The notes under the pieces were generated by a model. It saw nothing but the letters and a program-made list of their open reading frames with translations, did not search any database and was not told where the DNA came from. The position numbers and the translations under genes were made by a program. DNA of 64,000 nucleotides. Origin: Entonaema liquescens (Eukaryota > Ascomycota > Sordariomycetes > Xylariales > Xylariaceae). Positions within the stretch are counted from its first letter, which is position 1; each line of letters begins with the position of its first letter. The stretch spans positions 3,224,001 through 3,288,000 of the forward strand of contig CADCSX010000006.1 of assembly GCA_902805475.1 (NCBI GenBank), written 5' to 3'. This document shows, one piece after another, positions 10,859 through 22,955 of this stretch.

Positions 10859-13800
10859 TTTAATAATTTTATTATTTCGTTTTTTTAATTGTTTTTTAAT
10901 TATAATATTATAAATTATAACGGATATTTTATTTTTCGTTAAATTGAAAAATTTTTATTAAATTAAATTAAATTAAAGTTAATTATTAATTTAATTAAAT
11001 TATTATAAGTTTTTTTTAATAAATAATAATTTTAATTTTCGTGGTTAAAATTTATTTATTAATAAATTATCGTTTTTAATTTTTATTAATAATTTTTATT
11101 AATGATTTACGTTTATAATGAGTTTTATTAACAATTATTAATTTAACGATTATTTGTAATTTTATTGTTAATTATTATTAATGTTTGTAAAAACACGCGA
11201 ATAAATTTTATATTTTTTTCGTTTTTCGGAAACGAATTATTTTTTTTTTATATTAATTAACGAATACGATTTTATTTTTATTCGGTTTATTTTTACTTTA
11301 TTAAAAAAAAGTTTAACGTTATAATATAAAAACGTTGTTTATTTAATTTAATAAATAAAGTTAAAAAAATAATTTTATTATTTTTTTAAATATTAAAAAA
11401 AAAAATATAATATTTTTTAACTTTTATAATAATTTAATTAAAATAATTGTAATTTTTTTATAATAATATTTACTTTTTTTAATAAATTTATTATATTTTT
11501 TAAAATATTTTTTATATTTATTATTATAAAAAATTTATAACGTGTTAAATTAATTTTTACGCCGTTTCGATTTTATTATATTAATTTTTTAAAATTTATT
11601 TTTATTAATTTACGAATATATTATTATTTTAATAATGATTTAAAAACTTTATAACGATAAACTTTATTATTTTCGTTAAAATTGTTAAAATAACTTTTTA
11701 AATCGATTATTATATTTTTATTTTTTACATCGTTTATCGGATAATTTTTTAAAATAAAATTTAAATATTTATCATTAAATATTATTAATATTTTCGTTAT
11801 TATTAAATAACCGGTTATGGTTAAATAATTTATTATTATTAAATAATTTTTTAAATAATCATTATTATTATTATTATTTATTTTTTTCGAAATATTATTT
11901 TAATTATTTTTTTTATTAAAATTTATTAAAGTTAATTAAATTATAATAAAAAATTAATTTTATATAATAGACCCGAATTTATAAAAAAACCGTGTTAATT
12001 TTAATGTTTTTATAATAATTATTAATATTATAAACATTATTATATAAGTTTTTCGTTAAATAATACTATAAAGTTTTATAAATAATAATAATTACGGTAT
12101 TATTAATAATAATGGTAATGGAAATAATAAAAATAATAATAGAAAAATTTTTTTAAAAATAATTAAATATTTTAATTTTTTATAAATAAATTTTTATTTT
12201 ACCGATATTGTATTTTTTAAAAAACACACCATTTACATTAATATTTTTACATTTATTTATCAATTAAAAGAATTTATATAATCGTAAAAAAAAATTAAAA
12301 TTAAAATTATGTAAATATTATATTTATAATACATTATTTAATAATGGTTAATAATTAAATTAATAAAAATAAAATAAAATATTTTAATTATAAATAATAT
12401 AAATTACATTTATAAAAAATTTATTATTAAATTTCGTAAATATTTTAACGTTATTTATTAAAATTTAAAAAATCGATTATTTATATTATTAAATATAAAA
12501 AATGGAAAATTATTACGTTTTTTTATTAATAATATTATTCGCGATATAAAAGTTTATAATTATTTATTTAAAAATTAATTTAAATATATTTTTAAATTAT
12601 TTAATTATCGTATTTAATAATAATTAATTAAGCTTATTGCAAATATTACTTTTAAATAATTTTTTCGAAAAATTAATAAATGCGAATTAATTTTTTTATA
12701 AAAAGTAAAATTTATATATAAATATAATAATAATAATAATAATAATTATGGTAAATAAAATAATTTCTTTTATAATAATTATAATTAATTAAAAAATTAA
12801 ATTAATAATTTTATAAATAATTAAATGTAAAATTATTAAAAATATTTTAAATTATATTAAAAAAAAAATAATTAATTTTAACGTTTATAATTTTTTAATT
12901 AAAATGTTAAATTAAACGTTAAAAATTTAAATAAAAATGGAAATAATAAAAATTATAATTATTAATATTTTTAATAACTTTATTAAAAACCGAATGTATA
13001 TATAAATAATGTAAAAAAAAATGTTAATAATTTTAATATTTATATTAATGAAAAAAATTATAATAATAAAAAAATTATATTTTATAAAAAAATCTTTAAC
13101 GATTTTAATTTATTTTTTATTAATAATAATATTAAAAATATTATATATTTTAACATAATAATTTGGATATTTAAATAAATTAATTGTAAATTTTATAATA
13201 AAATATTTATTAATTGTAATAAGTTATTTCGTTACATTTAACAATATTATTTTAATAATAATAAATTATTATTTAAATTTATATTATTTTTATTAAAATT
13301 ATTAATTAAAATTTTAATATAATATAATGTATTATAATTATTAACGATATTATTATTAATATATATATAAAAATTAATAAATATTATAATTATAATGAAT
13401 TTTATTTTATTTAAATTATATTATATTAATAATATATTAATATTGTAAAATTTTCATTAATTATTATTATTTAATATTTATCATTTATTATTATTTATTA
13501 ATTATTAATGTAATAATTAATATTAAATAATAATTAATATTAATTTTAAAACATTATTTAAATTTTTATAATTAATATTAAAAATTAAAATTTTTATTAT
13601 TAATTTATTAATTAATTTATTTTTTAATATTAAAATTAATTTTATTTATAAAATAAAAATATATTTTAAATTTTTTATTATAATTTTTTTTAAATTTAAA
13701 TATTAAAAAAATATTTATATTAATATAAATTATATATAAATCATTATTAATAAAATATAAATTTAATAATATTATTTTAATAATAAAATTTATACGAAAA

Positions 13801-14174
13801 TAATGTTTATATTTATATATAAAATTTTTATAAATTAAATTATCGTAAATAAATATATTATTATTAAATTTTATTTTAAAAATGTTTATAATAAATAATT
13901 AATTATTATTTCGTTTTTTCGCGAAATTATTTTTATTAAAAATTTACTTTTTAAATTATTATTAAAAATAAATATTTTTAATGTTAAAAACATTAATATT
14001 TTATTATCGAAAAAAATTACCATTATTTAATTTTGTAAAATCGCGATTTTATTATTAATTATTTTAAATAATAAAAAACATAATAAAATTAAAATAATAA
14101 CGGCGAATTATACCGTTATCCCATTACATTATTATTACTATATTAATATATTACATTATACGAACTTCGGTTAA

Positions 14175-14618
14175 AACTCAATTTTCGAGCCCGTTAATAA
14201 CCAGATTGCTTGTTTAACTTTTTTAATTAATAATAATATAAAACAAATCGTCGTCCGCAACAACATTGCAAAACTTATTGTCATTTCCCGCAATACACTC
14301 ATAAATCATTTAATCCCAATGGATTAAAAATATAAAAGTTATCACGTCATTAACAACAAAACTATTAAATTTACTATTAAAAAACCCAAAATTCGCAAGC
14401 TTAATAATCGCATCTTCGGTCAATTTTCACCATTTATTACAAACATTTTTAATATTAACAAATACTTTAATAATATAACCATTTATAAAAACCTTAATAA
14501 ATTAAGAAAATTTAAAAAGTTTTATAATATTATTTCGGAATTTTATAATATTTTTAAAAATAAAAACTTTATTTATATTCCCGAAAAAAAAATTAAATTA
14601 ATTAAATTTAAATTAAAT
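14175..14618 (+). pseudogene. Remnant of a transposon-encoded frame inside the RIP island
   Basis: One plus-strand frame runs about 147 codons with a single internal stop (TAA 14325-14327), although the surrounding DNA yields stops every few codons. Cytosines, including CpA, are retained here while G is nearly absent outside CpG, so only one strand seems to have been mutated. A stretch reading IAKLIVISRNTLINHL resembles a helix-turn-helix of the kind found at the N-terminus of some transposases, but this is only an impression. The protein family is not identified. Confidence 0.35.
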
Positions 14619-17600
14619 TAAAAAAAACTTATTTTTAAAAAATATAAATTTTACGTTATTAATATTAAAAATCAAAAAATCATTAATAATATAATCGTAA
14701 AATTGATTTTTTAAAATAAAATATTTTATAATTAAAAATTTTTTTTTTTTTTATATTAATTTTCGTTATTTATAAAAACATTTTTATTTTAAATAAAAAT
14801 AATAAAATTAAATAAAAAAATCGCATGATCGTTAACACGAAAATTATTAACTAAATAATTTTTAATAATAAATATTTAATAAAATCATAAAAATTTATAT
14901 TAATTAAATATTAAAATAAATTATATTTTATAATTTTTAATATATTATTTTTTTATTATTAATAATATATTTACTTAATAATACGATAAATTTTAATTAT
15001 TATTACCGTAAAAAATTAATATATATTTAAAATATTAATTATAAAATATAAAAATAATAATACATACATTTAAAAATAAATAAATATTATTTTCGAATTT
15101 ATTAATAACATTAATATTTATTATAATAATATTTATATAATTTTTATTACATTTAAAAAACATATTAAAAATTTAATTTATATTTTTACTTTAATAAAAA
15201 TAAAAAATATATTAATTAATTTTAATAAATTATTTATTATTTTTTTTAATAATATCATTTTTAATCGTTTTATTAATTTTTTTAATTTATTAATAATAAA
15301 AAAAAAACTTATTATAATTATTAAAATTATATTTTTTAAATCATTAAAAAATTTAAAAATTTTCATTAATTTTATTAATTACATAAAAAATAATATATTA
15401 AAATATATTAAATTTATCGAACTTTTAAAAAAATAAAAAACTTTTTTATTTTATATAAACTTTCGTACATTATTATTAAAATAAAATAAAAAAAAATAAA
15501 CATTAAAAATTATTATTATAACTTTTTTATAAATAAAATTAAATTTATTTTATAATATCAAAAATACATTAATAAAACATATAATTTTTTATTTTTTTAA
15601 CTTTATAAAAATATTATATATTAATTTTAATATTTTTTACATTAAAATTAAAATTTATATTTATTATATTATTAAAAATACTTTATTTAAATTAATAAAA
15701 AATAATAAATTTATTATTTACGTTTTACGAATTATAATATAATTAATTACATTTTTATTATATATTTTTATATATTTTGAAAAATAATATTAATTTATTA
15801 AAATAAAAATTTTAAATTTTATTTAAATTTTAAAAAAAACTTATTATTACATTTTTATTATATAAAAAAAAATTTATATTTTTATTAATTATAAAATTAT
15901 TTTTAAAATAATAAAATATTTAAACTTTATTAATTTTATTATAATAAATAATAAGAATTTACAATTAATTAAAACTTTTAAATATATTTTTAAATTTCCG
16001 TATACGTTATTATATAAATTCGAAAAATTTTATATAATTTTTAATACATTATCGTAATTATTAATATCCGATTTTTTACATCCGATTAAACCAACTTTTT
16101 AATTAAAAAAATTAAATTTTTTTTTTAATAACATTAATAAATATTAAACTTTATTTATTAATTTATAATCGAATAATTTTTAAATTTTATTTAACGAAAT
16201 TTTACCAACTATTCGCATGGTAATTTTAAAACCCGATAATAACCTTTTCGTATTATATAATATTCGTAATATTACGTTAATATAAATAATTTTAAAATTT
16301 AAAATTAAAATGTAATAAAATTATCGTAAAAACTTTAAATAACGAATAATATTAAATGTTATTAATGTTAATTATTATTTTAATTAATAAAATATTGTAA
16401 ATTTCTCATTTTATTTAAAAAATAAATTTATTTAAAAATATTTAAATATTTATAATAAATTATATATATTAAAAAATTATAACTTTAAAATTTTTAAAAT
16501 AATATATAAATTAAATTATTTAAAATTTAATTATTTTCATAATTATTTATAATATTTTATTTTTAACCGAAAAAAATTTACGAAATATATAAAATTATAT
16601 TTTAAATGTTTATTATATCGTATACGTAATTATAAACTTTATAATTTATTTTAACTTATTATTAATTTTTTTTATTTTTTTTATATAATTATAATAAATA
16701 TAATTTTTAATTTTTTTTAAAATAATAATAATTATAATATATTTAATGTTATTATTAATAAATTTATTAAATTAACTATTTTAATTTTTAATAAATACGA
16801 TTATAATATTTTATAATAAACCGAAACGTTTTATAATTAATTATTTAATATTAAATAAAAATTATTTAAAATTATTATTTTAAATAAAAATTTTAAATTT
16901 TTATTAAAATTTTAATTTACATTTTAAATAACATATAATATAAAATTATTATACGTAATTATTTATCATTTTTAAATTAATAATTAAATAAAATAATATA
17001 TTTTATTTATTAAGTTTTATTTACAATATTACTTTTATTTTTTTAATAATAATAAATTATAAAAATAATATTTTTTTTATTTTTAATATAAATTAAATTT
17101 TATTAAATCTTTTATAACGAAATTAAGTTTTTTCGAAATTTTATATAATTTTATATTTAATTTTATTATTTAATTTTTAAAAATATAATATTAAAATTTT
17201 TTTTTATTATAAATTAATATTTATAACGTAATTATTTTAACGTTTATATTTATAAAATTCCATTATAATTAATAATATAAATTTATATTTTTTTATGAAA
17301 AATAATGTATATTTTTATAATTATATAAAAATTATAATATTTTTACCGTTATTATTTTTAATTGTAAATTAAAATAATAATATATAAAACTTTTTTATAT
17401 TATTAAATAAGTTAAAAAATTAATTTATTATTTAAAATTTTTTAATAATTTTAAAATTTATAATATAATATTAATTAATTATTTTAAATTAATACTTTTA
17501 TTAAATATTTTTAATTATTTTTTATTATATTTAAAATTAATTTTTTTTAAAATATATTATAAAAAAATTATTAAAAAAAATATTATTAAAAAATAATATT

Positions 17601-17822
17601 TTATTAAATATATTAAATTTGGTAATTAATATATACGATAATTATTATAAAGAAAATTAAAAAAAAATATAAATAAATTATTAATTAATTTCCGATTATA
17701 AAAATATTAATTTATAATATAATATAAATATAATTATTTTGTTAAAATCGTATAAAAATTAAATATAATTTCATTATAAAATAAATAATAATAAAAACAT
17801 TACATTTTTTACAAATGGTAAA

Positions 17823-17967
17823 TATTATATAATATAAATTTATAAAATTTATATAAAAATTTATATATTTTAAATATATTTTTACGTTTATTATTTTAAA
17901 AATTTTTTTATAAAATTTAATTAAAATAATAATATAATTTAATTTATATTTATATTATATTATAATA
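17823..17967 (+). repeat. Right terminal direct repeat of the AT-rich island (145 bp)
   Basis: Partner of 10714-10858. All fourteen differences are A/T in this copy. AT-rich sequence continues a further 50 bp or so, which could be RIP spreading into the flank or an element boundary beyond the repeat. Confidence 0.75.
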
Positions 17968-19943
17968 ATTTTTAAATAATTTAATTTAAATTAATTATTT
18001 TAAAATTAAATTTAACATGTAACTTTTTATGCAAAATTGAATTTTATTTTGTAAACCCCTTAAAAATCACGGTAAGTTTATATTCTTTATGTTGGCGATA
18101 ATGCGAATATAATTGTATATTTATAAAAGCCTTTTGATTTAATTATGTTGTCTCTTTTTCTTTGTTATTATTCACCCACGTAAGGCGCATCTCCCTTTAA
18201 AATCTCACGTCAGCCTCCGGTGTTGGCAGCTCGTCCCCTGTAGGAGCTCTTTTCTTGCCGTCCTACGTCATTGGACTCTCAGCTGAGAGCGAGAGGAGTA
18301 CAAATACTTGTTAACCCTCGCTGAATGATTCGATTGTCGCGGTTGGTAAAAGTAAATAAATAACTTGTCCAACCGAATCCCGTCCCATCCATTTTCCCTG
18401 AGCTCGTTCATGCATACCTTAGGTAGGTTCTAGGCAGCTAGGTACCTTAGGTACACTGGACCTAAGGTATCCACTTGGAAATCGGGGGCGGAATTGAAAG
18501 CAGTCCGGTAGGGAGTTTGGTCTGCAAGTGGTACAATAGTACCTAATAACATGTGACGAATTTGTACAGCTGAGCCTCTAGGACGCCTTGGGACCTTGTG
18601 ATGGCATCAGCTTAAAAATTGCGCTTGTATACGCGGTATGCAGCTACACAACACGTAAGGCAACAAATAAAAATTTTGAGGGACTTATTCAAAGTTGTAC
18701 GTAACATAAGAATATGTATGCGCCTTTAGTTACACTAATAGGGATAAGTCCATCTGCCCTTGTTGGTGGTCAAATTGGTTAACATGGACTTGTGTTGAGT
18801 ACATTAAAATAGGGTAGATCCGTATAAGTGAGGTACACACATACGTGCATGTACTACGTAGGTACCTGCCCTACCTCGTACTCGTCCCATAGGTAGGTAC
18901 CTTAGGTAGTTCGTGCAGTAAGGTTAGAATCACGAAATCAGGGTAGTAATTACCTCTATTAGGCACGGGGTCCCACTACCTAGGTACATACAGAAGCAGC
19001 CGACGTCACCCCTCTTCCCAAACATGTGCAGTACCGCGTGCTGCTACTGCGACTCTGCGTGTATTTTAAACCTCGAAGGCAACAATGAACTAACTACGTA
19101 AAAAGATATAACTTCAATGTTATAATTGAATCCTACGTATCAAAACTGTATGAACTACAGTAGATTATTACATCACTTTAATCCAGACCCTTACTCTTTT
19201 AGCATTGTCTTGGATAAGAAATATTGAGAGGAATTCTTTTTTTTTTTTTCTGGATCTATTCTAAAAAATCTAAAACAATCCAGGGAATCCAGGGAATCCC
19301 TCCCCTCAAACCCTTAAAAACCAAACTTACCAAGATATCCACGATATCCACCGAGGGCGAGGCGTTCCGCACTATCGAGTCCACGCATCCGGGACTCGTC
19401 ACTTATTATTATTTTTTAACACTCAGACACAGACACTAGAGGCCGCCGCGCGCCCTACTTCTCTCCGAAGCAACGAGCCCTGAACCCGCTGACCCGTTGA
19501 CCCGTTGCTGAACGGACATTCTTATTAATCTTAACTAGTGGATCCATTTTACCTGTTGTACCAGTCGTACTAGGTTGAAACTTAAGACAGGTACTCCGTT
19601 TCCATCCCATCCGCGGACATTTGGTATACCTAGGATACCTGGGATACCTGGGATACCTGGGTACTGGGTACCTTGGCTTGCATACCCTGTTCCTTAAGAA
19701 AAAGGACTGTGCTTTGCTTGTTCATTCACAGACCAAACAATGGCTTCTACAAGTGAGTGGACAAGCATCCATTTATACTTTCTCTCCCCTTCCTTTAAGC
19801 CATCAGTCCTCCGAAGATAGCGATAAAAAGGTTCAAAACCTTACCAAACGAGGACCGAACCTTCAAGCCCACGACTCCCCCCCCGTGGCAAACCCTAATC
19901 TATTCCACCTAGTTACTTTGAGAACATTAAAGGCTTAGCCTCA
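17968..19943. other. Intergenic, no gene seen
   Basis: After an AT-rich tail to about 18050, composition returns to normal. Several TAGGTACC/ACCTAGGTA-type words occur (18415-18470, 18860-18910, 18975-18990). Three exact 9-bp units (GGATACCTG) lie at 19633-19659. The 3' part is the likely promoter of the gene at 19944. No coding signal is seen. Confidence 0.55.
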
Positions 19944-22900
19944 ATGTTCTCTGCAAGATCGCGGCTCGACCGCTTGTCATCCTTCTTCCCGTCACTAATC
20001 AGTCCTCAATCTCCAGACTCTCCTACGGGAGCCCTTCATCGTAAACCGCTACCCGATCAATCCCCTGTCAGGGAAAGGCCCCCAAGCCTACCAAGCCTGC
20101 CGCTGGATTCAGGGTCACTTGAGCAGACAAAAGACGCTTCACCAAAATCAGATCCAAATGACCCTCCTGAAAATATCTCTACCCTACAATCCATCCCAAC
20201 TGACAGCAGAAATTCTTCCGAAAATGATACGACGAGATCTGCCCCGAATAAACTACATAAATCTCCGCCGGTGACGGACAAGGCACAGTCATCTGATGCC
20301 GATGACACCTTCGCCTCTCCCCAACGAGGATCGACTTTTCATTTCCTTGAGACCAAATCATCTCCGCGACTTAAGAAAGATGAGAGGCGGCGGAGTAGCT
20401 CTGTTGCAAGCAGTAGCCATAAGAATTCGATTTCCCAGGTCAATTTAGGAGTAACTCAACCAGGTTCACCGACCCCTGAATCCAGGGTCCGAAGCGTGTC
20501 TGCACAACCACCTGTTACGAGACCGGGTACAGGCTCGGGGAACCTAACTGTCTCCGCAGCCGCAACGGGTGCTTCCCGCCCGGGGTCGAGCAATGGAAAC
20601 GAGAGTCCGACACGGGAGGCGGAACGGCGAGGACGCCTAAGACGAAGTTGGCTACCAGGAGCAAGGTCGAGATCGCATTCGCGAGGTCAAACGAAGACGA
20701 CTCATACTTCGGCAGCATGGATTCTCGGGCAGAATTCGGATTATAATTTATCTTTCCTTGCAGATGGTGATAAAGTCCCGGAGTTATGGAACGAGAACGG
20801 AAATGTGCTTATATACCTCGATGCTAAGGGAAGCGGCGGCAATCCTTCTTTTAAAGTCCCTTCCTTCGTTGTGGACTATTCATTGGTCTTCAACGAGCTG
20901 ATGGAAGCTGAGATGACGTCGCCTACAAGTTCAGGAAGGAGTCGTACCCGCAGTTTTACTGGTCGAGATAGCCTGTCTGTCGAAGATGCAACACGAAGAG
21001 TTCAGTCGCCCCCTATATCCGAACCAGAGGTGTATGGGGAGTCGCGTCTCTATCTTCCCGTTTCCATGTCTGATCCAGGTCAAAGGTCGCAAGCAGATAT
21101 GGAACGGCTGATATCCATTCGGAATATGTTTGCGTTCTTGACCGGCCAACCGCTGGTGTGTACTCCGGAACAGTCCACGCTCTTCAGCGTCTTCATCAAC
21201 ATATCCGGTTTATTGAAAGAATTTGAGTTTACCAACGCCGATGGATCGACTTTTGGGGATGCTGTTGAGATGAGTTTCGGCTTCTTTATGGATCAGATGG
21301 GCCTTGCGGATGTGAGGCATAGCAGGGAGAAGACGTTGGAATCGCTTATCCTAGGCGAACGAATGCGCTCGATGCCTCTTTATAACGAGGCGTTTACTCA
21401 CGCTGTGGGCAAATACTCAGCCATTAGGGACTTGAATTCTCCCTTATGGGAGCAAGTTTCCGTCACCACTCGCGAGCGACTAGAACGCGCATATTTCGAA
21501 CTAGTAAAGCGCCAGAACGGAATCAATAATAGACTAGAAACATTCGATTTCCCAGCCTTGTTTTCTGGTGTCGCAAACTCAACGTCCCGGTCGGAGTACA
21601 AGGACGTCAAATACCATACTTGGAGAAGGTCTTTTGGCCGCATGAGGCAATTTGCTCTGAACTACTATAAGTCTACCTTTGGAAGTTGGCCACCGAAAGC
21701 CCGCAGCAAGAAAAACCCGTTTACCGAGAGCGGTTTGAACAGACAGGTTTTGAAGATAATGTACTCGGATTTCTGCGCGCTATACGACCTGCTCGTCGAC
21801 CGCGAATCACTGACAACACGAGTGATCGACCAGAATGCAGACGAGACGACAAGTCATAAGAATCCTCACCTGTCAGCTATGCGCAGGGTTCTCACTGAGT
21901 TTGACCAATCTTCGCCTCCTGTGCTCCCTCCCATTCCGTTTGATCTTCCCAAATTGCCCGACATGACCAGTGTTCAGGAGAACTTCTACGAGCTCTCTGC
22001 CAAGGAACAAGCGCGGCTAGGGAATAACTTGCAGGAATATCAGATGCTCTTGATTTTGAACAAGGCCTACGACTTTGAAACGTTCAAGTTGGACATCCCG
22101 TTTCTGAAGGAGTTTAAGGAATTCGAATACAAAGAAGCCAAAGGCAAAACGGCTGCGGAAATGGCAGACCAACGTCTTGGTTACTGGTTATTCCTATACG
22201 TTATTATCCAGTCGCTTCCGATGCTGGTGGTGGATGCCCCAGGCCTGCAGTTCACCGAAGGAGTCGAATACTTCCTCTGTCAACCACCAAAGGGTCAGCC
22301 GCCATGGATAGAAGATGCCCCCGCAGTAAAGAAGAGATGGTATGAAGTGGCCGGAGGAGGTGGTTTAGTTGAGCTTTCAACAGATGCCGTAGAGTTCAGT
22401 ATCGAGGGTATCTACCATCGTAGCCACTGCTGGCTAGTAGCCAAACGTTGGGAACTTGGAGAAGATATCGGTCCTATGGCACAACCACAAGAAGGCCTAT
22501 CACCACTACCACCGCCGCAATCCGTTTTTGCCGATATGGATCCAGGCATCTCAGCAAGCCCGCCGCCTCTAGTTAACCGGAGCGACTCCCCCCAAAGTGG
22601 ACCACCTGGTCTGGCACTTAGACAGAGGACCGGCTCGCCAGGTGGCAGGAATCCGAACTACCGTAGTAGTGTAGCATTCGGGCTTGAACCCATCCCGCTA
22701 CCCGAAGAAGACTTTTCAATGCTTGGCTCACGAATATCTAGTGCTAGAGGCCCATCTCCAATCCCACGGCCAATTAGCACTGTGATGAGCCGTAGCAGAT
22801 CTTCGGGCAATCTACATGGCCTTCCGGGTTCTCCTATCCAAGCACCTCAGGACTCACGGAATAGTTCACGGCAAGGCTCTGTGGGAGGAAGCACATTTGA

Positions 22901-22955
22901 CGACATCCTAAAGGACATGGAAAAGAAGCCGAAGAAGAAGAAGGGCTTCTTCTAA
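19944..22955 (+). CDS. Uncharacterised conserved fungal protein, 1003 aa
   Basis: One intron-free frame. I recognise the general type as a Pezizomycotina-restricted protein of unknown function (possibly the DUF8004 family, not verified). Residues 1-260 are low-complexity, rich in Ser, Pro and charged residues, and probably disordered with many phosphorylatable sites. About 265-840 is a folded globular region, starting near SAAWILGQNSDYNLSFL and including WNENGNVLIYL, FAFLTGQPLVCTP and RLGYWLFLYVIIQSLPMLVV. The tail is again disordered and ends in a lysine cluster, EKKPKKKKGFF. No signal peptide or clear transmembrane helix is seen. The ATG at 19944 opens directly into a basic, hydrophobic segment, MFSARSRLDRLSSFFPSL. 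Localisation and function cannot be inferred. Confidence 0.85.
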   Translation: MFSARSRLDRLSSFFPSLISPQSPDSPTGALHRKPLPDQSPVRERPPSLPSLPLDSGSLEQTKDASPKSDPNDPPENISTLQSIPTDSRNSSENDTTRSAPNKLHKSPPVTDKAQSSDADDTFASPQRGSTFHFLETKSSPRLKKDERRRSSSVASSSHKNSISQVNLGVTQPGSPTPESRVRSVSAQPPVTRPGTGSGNLTVSAAATGASRPGSSNGNESPTREAERRGRLRRSWLPGARSRSHSRGQTKTTHTSAAWILGQNSDYNLSFLADGDKVPELWNENGNVLIYLDAKGSGGNPSFKVPSFVVDYSLVFNELMEAEMTSPTSSGRSRTRSFTGRDSLSVEDATRRVQSPPISEPEVYGESRLYLPVSMSDPGQRSQADMERLISIRNMFAFLTGQPLVCTPEQSTLFSVFINISGLLKEFEFTNADGSTFGDAVEMSFGFFMDQMGLADVRHSREKTLESLILGERMRSMPLYNEAFTHAVGKYSAIRDLNSPLWEQVSVTTRERLERAYFELVKRQNGINNRLETFDFPALFSGVANSTSRSEYKDVKYHTWRRSFGRMRQFALNYYKSTFGSWPPKARSKKNPFTESGLNRQVLKIMYSDFCALYDLLVDRESLTTRVIDQNADETTSHKNPHLSAMRRVLTEFDQSSPPVLPPIPFDLPKLPDMTSVQENFYELSAKEQARLGNNLQEYQMLLILNKAYDFETFKLDIPFLKEFKEFEYKEAKGKTAAEMADQRLGYWLFLYVIIQSLPMLVVDAPGLQFTEGVEYFLCQPPKGQPPWIEDAPAVKKRWYEVAGGGGLVELSTDAVEFSIEGIYHRSHCWLVAKRWELGEDIGPMAQPQEGLSPLPPPQSVFADMDPGISASPPPLVNRSDSPQSGPPGLALRQRTGSPGGRNPNYRSSVAFGLEPIPLPEEDFSMLGSRISSARGPSPIPRPISTVMSRSRSSGNLHGLPGSPIQAPQDSRNSSRQGSVGGSTFDDILKDMEKKPKKKKGFF

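Larger units (their letters stand above)
10714..17967. mobile_element. RIP-degraded repeat element, about 7.25 kb, extremely AT-rich
   Basis: A block with almost no G or C outside CpG dinucleotides, bounded by 145-bp direct repeats. The size and terminal repeats would suit an LTR retrotransposon, but no TG/CA ends, primer-binding site or clear pol motif can be read. The base composition fits RIP, in which CpA is converted to TpA on either strand of repeated DNA. The stretch 14100-14620 is less degraded and keeps an almost open frame (separate entry). The frame at 15178-15366 (-) is poly-Lys/Ile/Phe translation of AT-rich DNA and is not a gene. No live coding sequence was found. Confidence 0.75.

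Noticed and set aside
15178..15366. 62-aa minus-strand frame
   Set aside because: Lys/Ile/Phe/Asn-only translation of RIP-degraded AT DNA.
10714..17967. Mitochondrial DNA insertion or low-quality filler
   Set aside because: The block has long terminal direct repeats with purely C:G to T:A differences and keeps CpG, which fits RIP of a repeat rather than organelle DNA.
19621..19938. 105-aa frame with YLG repeats
   Set aside because: The repeats come from a 9-bp tandem (GGATACCTG) and the rest has no protein character; it ends just before the real start at 19944.
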